From positions 3,577,501 to 3,641,500 of the forward strand of contig NZ_CP022998.1 of the NCBI RefSeq assembly GCF_002277895.1: a DNA stretch of 64,000 nucleotides. Reading direction: 5' to 3'. The translations under genes were made by a program, and so were the position numbers. Positions 1-9,296 of this stretch are shown piece after piece. Source of the DNA: Rhizobium sp. 11515TR. Lineage in GTDB: Bacteria; Pseudomonadota; Alphaproteobacteria; Rhizobiales; Rhizobiaceae. The notes beneath the pieces were generated by a model. The model searched no databases and was not told the origin of the DNA. It worked only from the letters and a program-made list of their open reading frames with translations. How positions within the stretch are numbered: position 1 is the first letter of the stretch; the number at the start of each line of letters is the position of its first letter.

Positions 1-443
1 GGGCGAGCGCCGCGTCCACCGTTTTGCCTGAAGGTGTCATACCCTTCGCATCTCCGCGCAAGGCCCGAATCAAAACATCCGGCCACTTGTCTGATTTCGC
101 AACAATATTCAACTCGGCAACAGCACGTCAATAAAGGCTGTCATGTGGCAGCCCCCCTATTCTGTGGATGAATGCCGCCTTTGCCGCCTGCACAGGCCTT
201 GTCGCATGATTGTCGTCTTTTGTAAAAGTGAACGGGCAAATGTCAAAAAATTGCCCCGAGAGGCCCGTATTAGGCCCTCGATTTATTGACTTGCCCGCCC
301 TAACTGCTATGTCTCGACCGCCTGAGGCGACGTTGAAAATGGCGTTCGGAAGAGCGTCTCCCCTTCACCCGCCTTTCAACCGATGGCCCTCCCTCCCAAG
401 CGTGTGGCCATCCCCCGAACCCGGAACACTGCGGAAAAACCCC
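1..443. other. Leader region upstream of tkt, no gene recognised
   Basis: No convincing protein gene lies in these 443 bases. The transketolase reading frame stays open back to 210, but the added residues are Pro/Arg-rich and do not look like transketolase, so I treat them as untranslated. A candidate sigma-70 promoter is annotated separately. The first 140 bases could hold the 3' part of a small RNA whose 5' end is outside the window; I could not establish this. Confidence 0.5.
286..313 (+). promoter_or_regulatory. Candidate sigma-70 promoter of tkt
   Basis: TTGACT at 286-291 is followed after 16 bases by TATGTC at 308-313, about 130 bases before the tkt start. The -35 matches the consensus well and the -10 poorly. 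This is a pattern match only. Confidence 0.3.
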
Positions 444-2426
444 ATGAACTCTCGCGAACAACACGACCGGATGGCGAATGCGATCCGTTTCCTTGCCATG
501 GATGCTGTCGAGAAGGCCAATTCCGGTCACCCCGGTTTGCCGATGGGGATGGCTGATGTTGCCACCGTTCTCTTTAGCAAATATCTGCGCTTTGATCCGA
601 AGAACCCGCTTTGGCCGGACCGCGACCGCTTCGTCCTGTCGGCTGGCCACGGCTCGATGCTGCTTTATTCGGTCCTCTATCTGACCGGCTATCCCGACAT
701 GACGGTCGAAGAGCTCACACGCTTCCGCCAGCTCGGCTCCAAGACCGCCGGCCATCCGGAATACGGTCACGCCACCGGCATCGAAACCACTACCGGCCCG
801 CTCGGCCAGGGCATTGCCAATGCCGTCGGCATGGCGATCGCCGAGCGCAAGCTGCGCGAGGAGTTCGGCTCGGAACTTCAGGATCACTACACCTACGCCA
901 TGTGCGGCGACGGCTGCCTGATGGAAGGCATCAGCCATGAGGCGATCGCGCTGGCCGGCCACCTCAAGCTCAACAAGCTGATCCTGTTCTGGGACAACAA
1001 CTCCATCACCATCGACGGCGCCGTCTCGTTGTCGGATTCGACCGACCAGATCATGCGCTTCAAGGCCGTTCACTGGAACACGATCGAAATCGACGGTCAC
1101 GACCAGGCCGCCATCGCCGCGGCCATCGAAGCCGCACACAAGTCCGACCGCCCGACGTTGATCGCCTGCAAGACGATCATCGGCTTCGGCGCCCCCAACA
1201 AGCAGGGTACGCACAAGGTCCACGGCTCGCCGCTCGGCGCCGAGGAAATTGCCGCGACCCGCGTCGCGCTCAACTGGCCCTACGAGCCCTTCGTCATCCC
1301 GAACGACGTCCTCGGTGAATGGCGCGCTGCCGGCGAGCGCTCCGTCGGCACTCGCGAGGCCTGGGAAGGCCGCCTTGCTGCCGCCGACCCGGCCAAGAAG
1401 GCCGAGTTCACCCGCCGCTTCGATCACAAGCTGCCGGCCGGATTCGACGCCGCCATCAGCGACTACAAGAAGAAGCTCGCGGAAACCAAGCCGACGGTCG
1501 CAACCCGCAAGGCATCGGAAGATGCGCTCGAAGTCATCAACGGCTTCATTCCGGAAACGCTCGGCGGCTCGGCCGACCTGACGCCGTCGAACAACACCAA
1601 GACCAGCCAGATGAAGTCGATCACCCCGACCGATTTCTCCGGCCGTTATATGCACTGGGGTATCCGCGAACACGGCATGGCTGCTGCCATGAACGGCATC
1701 GCGTTGCACGGCGGCCTGATCCCCTATAGCGGCGGCTTCCTGATCTTCTCGGATTATTGCCGCCCGCCGCTGCGCCTGGCCGCCCTGATGGGCATCCGCG
1801 CCATCCACGTCCTGACGCATGATTCCATCGGCGTCGGCGAAGACGGCCCGACCCACCAGCCGGTCGAGCAGGTCGCCAGCCTGCGCGCCATCCCGAACTT
1901 CCAGCTCTTCCGCCCGGCCGACGCAACGGAAACGGCCGAATGCTGGCAGATCGCCATCAAGACGACGAACCGCCCGTCCGGCCTTGCCCTGACGCGCCAG
2001 AACCTGCAGGCCGCCCGTACGGAATATAGCGAGAAGAACCTCTGCGAACTCGGCGCTTACACGCTGGCCGGCAATGCCGACGCCAAGGTCACGATCTTCG
2101 CTTCGGGCTCCGAAGTTGAACTCGCCGTTGCTGCCCGCGCGGTCCTGGAAGGCAAGGGCGTCTCCACGCGCGTCGTTTCCGTTCCCTGCACCGAACTCTT
2201 CTTCGAGCAGCCGGATGCTTACCGCAAGGAAGTCATCGGCAACTCGCCGGTCAAGGTTGCCGTCGAAGCCGGCGTTCGCGAAGGCTGGGATGCCTTCATC
2301 GGACCGGAAGGCGCATTTATCGGCATGAAGGGCTTCGGCGCTTCCGCTCCTTACAAGGACGTCTACAAGCACTTCGGCATCACGACGGAGGCCGTTGTCG
2401 CCGCCGCTGAGGCAAAGCTTTCCTGA
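444..2426 (+). CDS. tkt: Transketolase
   Basis: Transketolase moves two-carbon ketol units between sugar phosphates in the non-oxidative pentose phosphate pathway, using thiamine diphosphate in the cytoplasm. The protein is 660 residues, the usual family length. The N-terminal half has the substrate segment [11 protein letters not shown] (25-35) and the ThDP motif GDG at 155-157 with the matching Asn in WDNNSIT near 185; the central pyrimidine domain has GIREHGM and the C-terminal domain is complete. I chose ATG 444 because the protein from there aligns with the family start; the frame is open upstream to 210 but that extension is low-complexity. It heads a forward central-carbon block and is followed 64 bases later by gap. 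Confidence 0.96.
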   Translation: MNSREQHDRMANAIRFLAMDAVEKANSGHPGLPMGMADVATVLFSKYLRFDPKNPLWPDRDRFVLSAGHGSMLLYSVLYLTGYPDMTVEELTRFRQLGSKTAGHPEYGHATGIETTTGPLGQGIANAVGMAIAERKLREEFGSELQDHYTYAMCGDGCLMEGISHEAIALAGHLKLNKLILFWDNNSITIDGAVSLSDSTDQIMRFKAVHWNTIEIDGHDQAAIAAAIEAAHKSDRPTLIACKTIIGFGAPNKQGTHKVHGSPLGAEEIAATRVALNWPYEPFVIPNDVLGEWRAAGERSVGTREAWEGRLAAADPAKKAEFTRRFDHKLPAGFDAAISDYKKKLAETKPTVATRKASEDALEVINGFIPETLGGSADLTPSNNTKTSQMKSITPTDFSGRYMHWGIREHGMAAAMNGIALHGGLIPYSGGFLIFSDYCRPPLRLAALMGIRAIHVLTHDSIGVGEDGPTHQPVEQVASLRAIPNFQLFRPADATETAECWQIAIKTTNRPSGLALTRQNLQAARTEYSEKNLCELGAYTLAGNADAKVTIFASGSEVELAVAARAVLEGKGVSTRVVSVPCTELFFEQPDAYRKEVIGNSPVKVAVEAGVREGWDAFIGPEGAFIGMKGFGASAPYKDVYKHFGITTEAVVAAAEAKLS

Positions 2427-2490
2427 GGGCGCTGACAAGCGCTCTCAAATCCAATAGATAAACACCCTGAGTGAACGGGAGTGACATTCA

Positions 2491-3501
2491 ATGACTGTAA
2501 AAGTTGCTATCAACGGCTTTGGCCGTATCGGCCGTAACGTTCTGCGCGCAATCGTCGAATCCGGCCGCACCGATATCGAGATCGTTGCCATCAACGACCT
2601 TGGGCCGGTCGAGACCAACGCCCACCTGCTGCGTTACGATTCCATCCACGGCAAATTCCCCGCCGAAGTTAAGGTCGAAGGCGACACGATCATCGTTGGC
2701 GGCGGCAAGCCGATCAAGGTTACGGCGATCAAAGACCCGGCAACTCTGCCGCACCGTGATCTCGGCGTCGATATCGCCATGGAATGCACGGGCATCTTCA
2801 CCGCCCGGGACAAGGCCGCCGCTCACCTGACGGCCGGCGCCAAGCGCGTCATCGTTTCGGCTCCTGCCGATGGTGCTGACCTGACCGTCGTTTTCGGCGT
2901 CAACCATGACCAGCTCACCAAAGAGCACCTGGTCATCTCCAACGCATCCTGCACCACGAACTGCCTGGTGCCGGTCGTTAAGGTTCTCGACGACGCCGTC
3001 GGCATCGATCACGGCTTCATGACGACCATCCACTCCTACACCGGCGACCAGCCGACGCTCGACACCATGCACAAGGACCTGTACCGCGCCCGCGCCGCAG
3101 CCCTGTCCATGATCCCGACGTCGACGGGTGCCGCAAAGGCTGTCGGTCTCGTTCTGCCGCACCTCAAGGGCAAGCTCGACGGCACGTCGATCCGCGTTCC
3201 CACGCCGAACGTCTCGGTCGTCGACTTCAAGTTCGTGGCCAAGAAGGCAACGTCGGTCAGCGAAATCAACGAAGCCATCAAGGCTGCATCGAACGGCAAG
3301 CTGAAGGGCATCCTCGGCTACACCGACGAGCCGCTGGTTTCCCGCGACTTCAACCATGACAGCCACTCGTCGATCTTCGCGACCGACCAGACCAAGGTCA
3401 TGGAAGGCAACTTCGTGCGCGTCCTGTCCTGGTACGACAACGAATGGGGCTTCTCGAGCCGCATGTCCGACACGGCCGTCGCCTTCGCCAAGACGATCTG
3501 A
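2491..3501 (+). CDS. gap: Glyceraldehyde-3-phosphate dehydrogenase, type I
   Basis: It oxidises glyceraldehyde 3-phosphate to 1,3-bisphosphoglycerate with NAD in glycolysis and the reverse step in gluconeogenesis. The 336-residue protein has the Rossmann fingerprint GFGRIGR at 9-15 and the active-site segment [10 protein letters not shown] with the catalytic Cys at 154. The segment AINDLGP at the end of the second strand fits an NAD-preferring enzyme. A GGGAG-type ribosome site precedes ATG 2491. It lies between tkt and a small DUF1089 gene that starts two bases after its stop, so all three are probably co-transcribed. Confidence 0.96.
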   Translation: MTVKVAINGFGRIGRNVLRAIVESGRTDIEIVAINDLGPVETNAHLLRYDSIHGKFPAEVKVEGDTIIVGGGKPIKVTAIKDPATLPHRDLGVDIAMECTGIFTARDKAAAHLTAGAKRVIVSAPADGADLTVVFGVNHDQLTKEHLVISNASCTTNCLVPVVKVLDDAVGIDHGFMTTIHSYTGDQPTLDTMHKDLYRARAAALSMIPTSTGAAKAVGLVLPHLKGKLDGTSIRVPTPNVSVVDFKFVAKKATSVSEINEAIKAASNGKLKGILGYTDEPLVSRDFNHDSHSSIFATDQTKVMEGNFVRVLSWYDNEWGFSSRMSDTAVAFAKTI

Positions 3502-3503
3502 TC

Positions 3504-4088
3504 ATGGCCTTCCGCCCGCTCCTTCCGACGACAGTCCGCTGGCGTCCCTTGGAAGGAGATGGGCTGGAGCACCTGACGGTCATCCCTCTCGATCATGCCG
3601 GCAGCGCGGCCATCCGCGCTGCCGGCATTATCATTGGTGCCCGCGGCGGCACGCCCTATGGTGTCTCTTATCGAATCGATTGCTCCGCCGGCTGGGCCGT
3701 TCTTTCCTTCTCGGTCGAAACCACCGACGGACGCCGTCTCGCGCTGCTGTCGGACGGCAAGGGACATTGGCGTACCGAGGAGGGCGAGTCCCTGCCGCAA
3801 TTCGATGGCTGCGTCGATATCGATCTCTATGGCTCGCCCTTCACCAACAGCCTGCCGATCCGCCGACTGGAAATGATGCCGCAAGATGGAACCGCCAAGC
3901 TCTCCATGCTCTATATCCCGTTCGACACCTTCGAACCGGTGCGGGACGGCCAGCATTATACCTGCATCGTGCCGGAGAAGCTCTACCGCTATGCGGCCGA
4001 AGACCGTGATTTCACCGTCGATCTTCCGGTCGACGAGGATGGGCTGGTGGTCGACTATCCGATCTATTTCAGGCGTGTAGATGTTTGA
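3504..4088 (+). CDS. DUF1089 / putative glycolipid-binding protein
   Basis: This 194-residue cytoplasmic protein resembles the DUF1089 (Glycolipid_bind) family: an RWRPLEGDGLEHL start, a central YRIDCSAGW segment and a YPIYFRRV end are typical. No catalytic motif is visible and the family's role is unknown. The start ATG 3504 is two bases after the gap stop, which implies translational coupling; an open extension to 3444 would lie inside gap and is rejected. Its fixed position behind gap suggests at most a housekeeping link to carbon metabolism, which is inference. Confidence 0.75.
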   Translation: MAFRPLLPTTVRWRPLEGDGLEHLTVIPLDHAGSAAIRAAGIIIGARGGTPYGVSYRIDCSAGWAVLSFSVETTDGRRLALLSDGKGHWRTEEGESLPQFDGCVDIDLYGSPFTNSLPIRRLEMMPQDGTAKLSMLYIPFDTFEPVRDGQHYTCIVPEKLYRYAAEDRDFTVDLPVDEDGLVVDYPIYFRRVDV

Positions 4089-4128
4089 GCTGCGGTATCG
4101 TTACCCTTGCTCATTCGGCAAGCAATGA

Positions 4129-4167
4129 GCTTGTGCTTGGATCCTCGGGTCAAGCCCGAGGATGACG
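4129..4167 (+). repeat. RIME/REP-like palindromic repeat, copy 1
   Basis: A 39-base element whose core CCTCGGG (4143-4149), loop TCAAG and CCCGAGG (4155-4161) forms a hairpin. It recurs in opposite orientation at 4255-4293 with one mismatch. Elements with this CCTCGGGTCAAGCCCGAGG core are abundant between genes of rhizobia. Confidence 0.8.
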
Positions 4168-4254
4168 TGTTTTCGGGGTGCACCGCGGACAAACGATAGT
4201 TTTTTGAGATGCATCTCCCAAGTCGCTATGTGTCTTTGGCCTATTCTCAAGCAC

Positions 4255-4293
4255 CGTCATCCTCGGGCTTGACCCGAGGATCCACGCACAAGC
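4255..4293 (-). repeat. RIME/REP-like palindromic repeat, copy 2 (inverted)
   Basis: Reverse-complement copy of the element at 4129-4167, differing at one base. The two copies flank 87 bases, so the transcript could form either two small hairpins or one long 39-bp stem. Confidence 0.8.
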
Positions 4294-4602
4294 CTTTTGG
4301 CCCAATCGCAATTGCCCTTCAAAACGCCTCAATCTTTGTTCTCCCTGCCCTGCTATGGTCCAGATTTACCAATAAATTTTGGACAGGACATCTCCCAGGG
4401 CATTCCAAGCCGCTTCGCCGTTCTGGCAAAAGCGCATCACACCATGCCGTCGCAACCGTCAGAGTGGGCTTCAGTCGTAAAGCTCTCCTCTGAATAAGGC
4501 CATATTTGCCAATATGACCGGCAAGACTGCATGATGGGATGACGAAGGGACTTCCGCATTCCGGGCTTTTGGCCCAGCGGCGCAGGGAAAGGGGAAGACA
4601 AG

Positions 4603-6453
4603 GTGGAGGCATTTTACGTCATCGTGCTGGTCGGCACGGTCCTTGTTCTCATTGCGGCCTTTTCCAGCCTCCTCGCCTTCCGCTTCGGCGCACCCTTGCT
4701 GCTGCTTTTCCTGATGATCGGGCTTGCAGCCGGCACCGACGGGCTCGGCATCGAATTCTCCAACAATTACCTCGCCTATATTCTCGGCTCTCTGGCGCTA
4801 GCCATCATTCTCTTCGATTCCGGCTATGGCACGCCGATCCAGGCCTTCAAGCTTGCTGCGGCGCCCGCGCTGACCATCGCCTCCGTCGGCGTTATCGTAA
4901 CGGCCGCATTGTTCGGCCTTGCCGCCACCTGGCTGCTTGGCTTCACCTGGCTTCAGGGGCTGCTGCTCGGCTCCATCGTCGCCTCAACGGACGCAGCCGC
5001 CGTCTTCTTCCTGCTGCGCATCGGCGGCATCAATATCCGTGACAAGGTACGCTCGACGCTGGAAGTCGAATCCGGCACCAACGATCCGATGGCAATCTTT
5101 CTAACACTCGCCTTGGTCGAGCTGCTCGCAAGCGGCGAAGGCTATGCCGGCATCAACCTCGCCATGCTCGCCACCTTCGTCCAGCAGATGGGGCTAGGCG
5201 TCATACTCGGCCTGCTCGGCGGCATGATGATCGTCCTCATCGTCGGCCGCTTGGAAACCGACCGCGGCCTGACCCCTATCTTCGTGCTGGCGCTGGCACT
5301 CCTCGTCTTCTCGTTTACCGGCGCCGTCGGCGGCAGCGGCTTCCTGGCCGTCTATGTCGCAGGCATCTATGCCGGCAATCGCAAGCTGCCCGCATCCGCC
5401 TCGATCAAGCGTTTCCAGGACGGCATGACCTGGCTGGCGCAGATCATCATGTTTCTCGTACTCGGTCTGCTCGCCACGCCATCGGAATTTCCGGCGATCG
5501 CCATCCCCGCCATCGCGCTGGCACTGTTCCTGATCTTCGTTGCTCGGCCGATCGCCGTCTGGCTCTGCGTGCTGCCCTTCGACTATACGCAGCGGGAAAC
5601 CGGTTTCGTCGCCTGGGTCGGTCTGCGCGGCGCCGTCTCCATTCTTCTGGCGATCATGCCGATCCTCGGCGGCCTGCAGGCGGGGCAAACCTATTTCAAC
5701 GTTGCCTTCATCGTCGTGCTGGTGTCGCTGCTCGTCCAGGGCTGGACCATCAAACCGATGGCGCGCCGCCTCGGTCTCATCGTTCCCCCGCGCATGGGGG
5801 CGATCGACAAGGTCGAGGTCGACCTGCCGGGCACGGTCAACCACGAACTCCTCTCCTATCGTGTCGTGAAGGACAGCCCGGTCCTGCGCGGCGAACGCAT
5901 TCCGCGCTGGGCAACACCATCGCTCATCGTCCGCGACGGCAAGTCCATGCGCTATCAATATGCCGGCCGCCTGCGCGAAAACGATATCGTCTATCTTTTC
6001 GTCTCCCCCAATTATTCGCGCCTTCTCGACCGCATCTTCGCCAGCCGCGCGCCGGTCGATCCCGAGGATGCCGAATTCTTCGGTGCCTTCTCGATCTCGC
6101 CGCTGCGCCCCGCCGCCGATCTCGACGCTGCCTATGGACCGGGATTGCTGAGCGAACAGGAGAAAGGGCTCACCATAGCGGAGCTCATGCGCCATCGTCT
6201 CGGTGGCAAGGCCGACTATGCGGATCGCGTTCGTCTCGGCGAGATCATCCTTATCGTCAGGGATCTCGACGAGAACGATCATATCCAATCCGTCGGCATG
6301 TCGCTCGAGGCGGTGGAACCGCCCGTCATCATGCCGATCTTCATCAATCTCCATGATATTTTGAAGAGCGCCCGCGCCTATCTGCAGAAGCGCCGCGAGC
6401 GTGCGCATGAAGCTGTTTCAAGCGATTCGTCGACGGGCAAAAACGACGTCTGA
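4603..6453 (+). CDS. K+/H+ antiporter, NhaP2/CvrA type
   Basis: An inner-membrane cation/proton exchanger of the CPA1 family. Residues 1-400 form about a dozen hydrophobic helices, including the FDSGYGTPI and [16 protein letters not shown] segments that carry the conserved transport acidic residues, and [11 protein letters not shown] late in the domain. A cytosolic part follows: a TrkA-C/RCK-C-like segment (about 405-485) and a CorC/HlyC-like segment (about 515-600), the arrangement of potassium/proton antiporters that control cell volume. Total length 616 residues. The start is GTG 4603 after a GGGGAAGA tract; no ATG gives a better fit. It separates gap from pgk in an otherwise glycolytic block. 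Confidence 0.88.
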   Translation: MEAFYVIVLVGTVLVLIAAFSSLLAFRFGAPLLLLFLMIGLAAGTDGLGIEFSNNYLAYILGSLALAIILFDSGYGTPIQAFKLAAAPALTIASVGVIVTAALFGLAATWLLGFTWLQGLLLGSIVASTDAAAVFFLLRIGGINIRDKVRSTLEVESGTNDPMAIFLTLALVELLASGEGYAGINLAMLATFVQQMGLGVILGLLGGMMIVLIVGRLETDRGLTPIFVLALALLVFSFTGAVGGSGFLAVYVAGIYAGNRKLPASASIKRFQDGMTWLAQIIMFLVLGLLATPSEFPAIAIPAIALALFLIFVARPIAVWLCVLPFDYTQRETGFVAWVGLRGAVSILLAIMPILGGLQAGQTYFNVAFIVVLVSLLVQGWTIKPMARRLGLIVPPRMGAIDKVEVDLPGTVNHELLSYRVVKDSPVLRGERIPRWATPSLIVRDGKSMRYQYAGRLRENDIVYLFVSPNYSRLLDRIFASRAPVDPEDAEFFGAFSISPLRPAADLDAAYGPGLLSEQEKGLTIAELMRHRLGGKADYADRVRLGEIILIVRDLDENDHIQSVGMSLEAVEPPVIMPIFINLHDILKSARAYLQKRRERAHEAVSSDSSTGKNDV

Positions 6454-6524
6454 ACGCCTTGCGTCTGCGATCATCCGTAGTATGGTCGGCGCGCTTTTCG
6501 CCACCAACAATATTGGATCCTCCC

Positions 6525-7727
6525 ATGGCAGCCTTCAAAACTCTCGACGATCTCACCGACATCTCCGGCAAGCGCGTACTGGTACGCGTCGACCTCAACG
6601 TGCCGGTCAAGGATGGCAAGGTCACCGATGCGACCCGCATCGAACGTGTCGCCCCGACGATTCTCGAATTGTCCGAAAAGGGTGCCAAGGTCATCCTGCT
6701 TGCCCATTTCGGCCGGCCGAAGGATGGCCCCTCCCCGGACCTCTCCCTCGGCCTCATCATACCGGCCGTCGAAGAAGTTCTGGATCATGCCGTTCTCTTC
6801 GCCTCCGACTGCATCGATGCTCCGGCCGCCGACGCCGTTGCCAAGATGAACAACGGCGACATCCTGCTGCTGGAAAACACCCGCTTCCACAAGGAAGAGG
6901 AAAAGAACGACGCGGCCTTCACAAAGGCACTTGCCGCCAATGGCGATATCTACGTCAACGATGCCTTCTCCGCTGCCCATCGCGCCCATTCCTCGACCGA
7001 GGGTCTCGCCCACCTGCTGCCGGCCTATGCGGGCCGCACGATGCAGGCAGAGCTTGAAGCCCTGGAAAAGGGCCTCGGCAATCCGGTCCGCCCTGTCGTC
7101 GCTATTGTCGGCGGTGCCAAGGTCTCCACCAAGATCGACCTCCTGATGAATCTGGTGAAGAAGGTCGATGCGCTTGTCATCGGCGGCGGCATGGCCAACA
7201 CCTTCCTTGCTGCCCGCGGTACCAACGTCGGCAAGTCGCTCTGCGAACATGACCTTGCCGATACCGCAAAGCAGATCATGATCGAAGCCGCTGCCTCCGG
7301 CTGTGCGATCGTGCTGCCGGAAGACGGCGTTGTCGCTCGTGAATTCAAGGCTGGTGCCGACAACGAAGTCGTCGCGATCGAAGCGATCCCCGCCGATGCC
7401 ATGGTGCTCGATGTCGGCCCGAAGTCGATTGAAGCGGTCAAGAGCTGGATCGGCCGCGCTACGACGCTGGTCTGGAACGGTCCGCTCGGCGCCTTCGAAA
7501 TCACGCCTTTTGACGCGGCGACCGTCGCAGTCGCCAAATATGCCGCTGAATGCACCAAGACCGGCAAGCTGACCTCGGTCGCCGGCGGCGGCGACACGGT
7601 TTCGGCGCTCAACCATGCCGGCGTTGCCGACGACTTCACCTATGTCTCGACGGCGGGCGGCGCGTTCCTCGAATGGATGGAAGGCAAGGTCCTGCCGGGT
7701 GTCGCAGTTCTGCAGGCCAGCAAATAA
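6525..7727 (+). CDS. pgk: Phosphoglycerate kinase
   Basis: It transfers phosphate between 1,3-bisphosphoglycerate and ADP in the cytoplasm. The 400-residue protein carries [15 protein letters not shown] near the N terminus, HFGRPK, the domain-linking GGAKVSTK segment, the nucleotide-site GGGMANTF and the C-terminal GGGDTVSA loop, so both lobes are complete. ATG 6525 gives the family start [10 protein letters not shown]; the open frame to 6459 overlaps the upstream gene's tail region and is not used. A strong hairpin terminator follows at 7756. Confidence 0.97.
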   Translation: MAAFKTLDDLTDISGKRVLVRVDLNVPVKDGKVTDATRIERVAPTILELSEKGAKVILLAHFGRPKDGPSPDLSLGLIIPAVEEVLDHAVLFASDCIDAPAADAVAKMNNGDILLLENTRFHKEEEKNDAAFTKALAANGDIYVNDAFSAAHRAHSSTEGLAHLLPAYAGRTMQAELEALEKGLGNPVRPVVAIVGGAKVSTKIDLLMNLVKKVDALVIGGGMANTFLAARGTNVGKSLCEHDLADTAKQIMIEAAASGCAIVLPEDGVVAREFKAGADNEVVAIEAIPADAMVLDVGPKSIEAVKSWIGRATTLVWNGPLGAFEITPFDAATVAVAKYAAECTKTGKLTSVAGGGDTVSALNHAGVADDFTYVSTAGGAFLEWMEGKVLPGVAVLQASK

Positions 7728-7755
7728 ACAAGCCTTATCGCCGTGAATGATACGG

Positions 7756-7785
7756 GCCGCGAAAGCTAAAGCTTTCGCGGCTTTT
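7756..7785 (+). terminator. Rho-independent terminator of pgk
   Basis: An 11-bp perfect stem (7756-7766 with 7771-7781), loop TAAA, followed by a short T run. Confidence 0.9.
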
Positions 7786-7813
7786 CCATGAGTGCTAGGA
7801 TTACATGAAAGAC

Positions 7814-7847
7814 TTTCAAACGGTTGAAATCATTTCAATCGTTTCAA
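7814..7847 (+). promoter_or_regulatory. Candidate operator: four TTTCAA/TTGAAA half-sites before fba
   Basis: TTTCAA at 7814, TTGAAA at 7824, TTTCAA at 7833 and TTTCAA at 7842 are spaced 10, 9 and 9 bases, about one helical turn. The middle pair forms a perfect 15-base palindrome TTGAAATCATTTCAA (7824-7838). This looks like a cooperative repressor or activator site for the aldolase gene; a related dyad lies before the pyruvate kinase operon at 38940. The regulator is not identified. Confidence 0.5.
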
Positions 7848-7940
7848 TTAGTTAGCCTGCCATTTCCCTCCTTCTACACTTCTGTTATCGCCGATCTATA
7901 TTGTTCTTGTCGCCGAATGAAATCGCCTTGGAGAAACAAA

Positions 7941-8966
7941 ATGAGCGAACGAATTGAAGACATTGCCGTAAAGATGGTTGCTGGTGGCAAGGGCCTCCTG
8001 GCGGCGGACGAATCCACCGCCACGATCAAGAAGCGCTTCGACGCCATCTCTCTCGTATCAACGGAAGAGAGCCGCCGCGACTATCGCGAAATGCTCTTCC
8101 GCTCTGACGACGCAATGAAGAAGTACATCTCCGGCGTCATCCTCTATGAGGAAACCCTCTTCCAGAAGGCCGCCGACGGCACCCCCTTCGTCGATATCAT
8201 CAGGGCTGCAGACAGCATTCCCGGCATCAAGGTCGATGTCGGCGCCAAGCCACTCGCCGGCTTCCCTGGTGAAACCGTCACCGAAGGCCTCGACGGCCTA
8301 GCCGACCGCCTGGCGAAATATTATGACGCCGGCGCCCGCTTCGCCAAGTGGCGCGGCGTGATCGCCATTTCCGATACGCTGCCGACCTATGGCGCCATCA
8401 AGGCCAACGCCCATGCGCTTGCCCGTTACGCCGCCCTCTGCCAGCAGGCCAAGATCGTTCCGATCGTCGAGCCGGAAGTGCTGATGGATGGCGAGCCCGG
8501 CACGCAGAGCCTCGACCGCAGTGAGGAAGTTACCCGCTGGACGCTGCAGATCGTCTTCCAGGAGCTCGCAGAAGCCCGCATCAAGCTCGAAGGCATGATC
8601 CTGAAGCCGAGCATGGTCATCGACGGCAAGAAGGTCCGCAAAGCCTCGGTCGAGCAGGTCGCCGAACGCACCGTCAAGGTTCTAAAGGAAACCGTTCCGT
8701 CAGCCGTTCCCGGTATCGCCTTCCTCTCCGGCGGCCAGTCCACCGAAGAGGCGACCGCCCACCTCTCCGCCATCAATTCCGGCTATGAACTGCCCTGGAA
8801 GGTGACCTTCTCCTATGGCCGCGCCCTGCAGGACAGCGCGCTGAAGGCATGGGGCGGCAAGCCGGAAAACGTCGCCGCCGGCCAGCGCGCCTTCACCCAT
8901 CGCGCCGAGATGAACTATCTCGCCGCCAAGGGCAGCTGGACGAAGGATCGCGAACAGGCTGCCTGA
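7941..8966 (+). CDS. fbaB: Fructose-bisphosphate aldolase, class I
   Basis: Cleaves fructose 1,6-bisphosphate to dihydroxyacetone phosphate and glyceraldehyde 3-phosphate through a Schiff base. The 341-residue protein shows GKGLLAADESTATIKKRF near residues 17-33, the KWRGVI segment and GMILKPSMV with the Schiff-base Lys at 222, all class I signatures. ATG 7941 follows a GGAGAAAC ribosome site; the frame is open to 7824 but this would run through the operator array. It has its own promoter region after the pgk terminator. The symbol fbaB is used by analogy with other rhizobia. Confidence 0.95.
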   Translation: MSERIEDIAVKMVAGGKGLLAADESTATIKKRFDAISLVSTEESRRDYREMLFRSDDAMKKYISGVILYEETLFQKAADGTPFVDIIRAADSIPGIKVDVGAKPLAGFPGETVTEGLDGLADRLAKYYDAGARFAKWRGVIAISDTLPTYGAIKANAHALARYAALCQQAKIVPIVEPEVLMDGEPGTQSLDRSEEVTRWTLQIVFQELAEARIKLEGMILKPSMVIDGKKVRKASVEQVAERTVKVLKETVPSAVPGIAFLSGGQSTEEATAHLSAINSGYELPWKVTFSYGRALQDSALKAWGGKPENVAAGQRAFTHRAEMNYLAAKGSWTKDREQAA

Positions 8967-8974
8967 TGCCAGCT

Positions 8975-9045
8975 GGAGCAATTCCAGGAAAAGTGCACTA
9001 CAATTTTCTCGGAATTGCGCGGAAACAAAGGGATAGAGTGGTTCG
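8975..9045 (+). repeat. Rhizobium-type intergenic repeat with 8-bp arms
   Basis: GCAATTCC at 8978-8985 pairs with GGAATTGC at 9011-9018, and GAAAA pairs with TTTTC inside, forming a hairpin. The layout (GGAGCAATTCCAGGAAAAGTG followed later by GGATAGAG) is one I recognise as a frequent rhizobial intergenic element; this copy is diverged in the loop. Confidence 0.55.
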
Positions 9046-9087
9046 ATGGCTGTGAAAAGCTGAGCCACTTGAGTATTCGAATGAACG

Positions 9088-9122
9088 AAAAGCCTCGGTC
9101 GCGATGCGATCGGGGCTTTTTT
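9088..9122 (+). terminator. Rho-independent terminator downstream of fba
   Basis: AAAAGCC (9088-9094) pairs with GGCTTTT (9114-9120), with an inner GTCGC/GCGAT stem and a T run. Confidence 0.85.
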
Positions 9123-9296
9123 GCTTTCGGGCAATAGCCAATCGGGCGTTCAGAATAGAGCATGTTACATCTGACACAATGGTAAGAATAGGTTTGCTGT
9201 GATATCGGAAAACAGACCATGTCAAATGGGTGTTACGAAAACGCGGCACTAGCTTGTCCATTTATAATAAAAGGAGCCAAATAGAGGGGTTGCCAT

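Larger units (their letters stand above)
4089..4602. other. 514-base spacer with paired palindromes
   Basis: No coding sequence is convincing here. The short frames containing WILGSSPRMT or its complement are products of the repeat itself, not genes. The spacer holds an inverted pair of palindromic repeats (separate entries) and, to its right, the leader of the antiporter gene. Confidence 0.6.
8967..9296. other. 330-base spacer: repeat hairpin plus terminator
   Basis: The left part holds a Rhizobium-type intergenic repeat, the middle a terminator for fba, and the right an AT-richer stretch that should contain the promoter of the following hydrolase. No gene is seen. Confidence 0.6.

Noticed and set aside
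1..140. Possible 3' part of 6S RNA (ssrS)
   Set aside because: 6S RNA often lies near zapA and this locus in alphaproteobacteria, but the 5' half would be off the window and I could not pair a convincing closing stem. A covariance search (Infernal, 6S model) with flanking sequence would decide.
210..443. N-terminal extension of transketolase
   Set aside because: The frame is open but the residues are Pro/Arg-rich and unlike any transketolase N terminus.
300..2438. 712-codon reverse ORF opposite tkt
   Set aside because: A shadow frame of a GC-rich gene; its protein has no family features and tkt is certain.
4150..4332. Reverse 60-codon ORF with WILGSSPRMT
   Set aside because: It is the translation of the palindromic repeat and is a well-known spurious protein type.
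5194..6408. 404-codon reverse ORF opposite the antiporter
   Set aside because: Composition is Asp/Arg/His-rich, typical of antisense shadows in GC-rich genes.
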